Assembly: GCF_021606685.1 (NCBI RefSeq)
Contig: NZ_WKCB01000009.1
Coordinates: 1 to 64,000, forward strand
Length of the DNA: 64,000 bases
Reading direction: 5' to 3'
Origin: Pseudomonas syringae
Lineage (GTDB): Bacteria > Pseudomonadota > Gammaproteobacteria > Pseudomonadales > Pseudomonadaceae
Shown here piece after piece: positions 63,627-64,000 of this stretch. Positions within the stretch are counted from its first letter, which is position 1. Every line of letters begins with the position of its first letter. A program made the position numbers and the translations under genes. Under the pieces are notes generated by a model that was not told where the DNA came from, ran no database searches, and saw only the letters and a list, made by a program, of their open reading frames with translations.

Positions 63627-64000
63627 GCCTGCTGCAAATCAAGGATCTGGAAGTGCGCTTCGCGGCGTCCGGCAGTGGCCTGTTCGGCCTGAACAAGCAG
63701 TGGGTGAGGGCGGTGAACGGGGTGTCGCTGACCCTGGCCGCCGGCGAAACCCTGGGCCTGGTCGGGGAGTCCGGCAGCGGTAAAAGCACGCTCGGTCGGG
63801 CGATTTTGCACCTCAACCCGATCAGCGCCGGGCAGGTGTTGTTTGACGGTATCGACATGGCCCACGGCAGCGCCATCGACATCACCCGCCTGCGGCATGA
63901 AACCGCGATGATCTTCCAGGACCCTTATGCGGCGCTGAACCCACGCCACACCATCGGCGAAACCCTCGCCGAAGTGCTAAGGGTGCAACGCAAAGTCAGC
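63623..64000 (+). CDS. Dipeptide-type ABC ATPase (DppF-like), partial
   Basis: The first 126 codons of the second ATPase, cut by the right edge. It starts [13 protein letters not shown], has Walker A GESGSGKST and the Q-loop MIFQDPYAALNPRHTIGET. The four-base overlap with the DppD-like gene continues the operon. A substrate-binding protein, absent so far, would be expected beyond the edge. Confidence 0.9.
   Translation, partial: MSLLQIKDLEVRFAASGSGLFGLNKQWVRAVNGVSLTLAAGETLGLVGESGSGKSTLGRAILHLNPISAGQVLFDGIDMAHGSAIDITRLRHETAMIFQDPYAALNPRHTIGETLAEVLRVQRKVS

Noticed and set aside
1..64000. Search for CRISPR arrays, prophage, integrase or transposase genes
   Set aside because: No regularly spaced repeats and no such proteins. 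The only repeated short elements are REP pairs.

Overview
The window is a chromosomal segment of a fluorescent Pseudomonas, most likely the P. fluorescens group. Evidence for this: high GC with Pseudomonas-type codon use, many Pseudomonas core genes (mfd, sthA, lolCDE, queF, tal, dusA, mqo, fabV, ppnN), and at least six inverted pairs of the REP sequence typical of P. fluorescens (GTGGGAGGGGGCTTGCCCCCGAT) between genes. No rRNA, tRNA, CRISPR array, transposase, integrase or phage gene was seen.

Layout. 1-14 kb is core housekeeping: csiV-like (cut by the left edge), mfd, gap, a chalcone-isomerase-like protein, apbE, sthA, a GDPD phosphodiesterase, a PilZ protein and the lolCDE lipoprotein exporter. 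14-24.4 kb is a second core block: a CopRS-type copper two-component pair divergent from a cupredoxin, queF, a phosphonatase-like protein without its catalytic Asp, MlaA/VacJ, a PilZ protein, rssB-rssC, tal and dusA. 24.4-27.8 kb holds an LPS-kinase-like gene, an AT-rich patch with a short Wzz-like gene and a possible 30-residue membrane peptide, and an MFS exporter.

28-41.5 kb is a biofilm module. Two hybrid sensor kinases, an EAL-domain response regulator and a LuxR/RcsB-type regulator face a six-gene chaperone-usher fimbrial operon. Gene content matches the PvrSR-RcsCB/CupD locus of P. aeruginosa PA14. 41.8-50.8 kb holds mqo with an odd N-terminal signal, a LysR/EamA pair, small envelope proteins, a vapBC module with a deleted toxin and an intact antitoxin, ppnN, an LpxO-like hydroxylase and fabV. 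51-58 kb has an ArgD-like aminotransferase with its own LysR regulator, then a purine uptake cluster: punR, punC, a Tsx-like channel and an NCS2 permease.

58-64 kb is the most interesting block. A LuxR solo lies between two proline-iminopeptidase-family hydrolases and is followed by a dipeptide-type ABC transporter that runs off the right edge. Both hydrolase promoters carry 20-bp lux-box-like dyads (CT-N12-AG). This matches the PipR/PipA plant-signal systems of plant-associated pseudomonads, with two hydrolases and two candidate binding sites.
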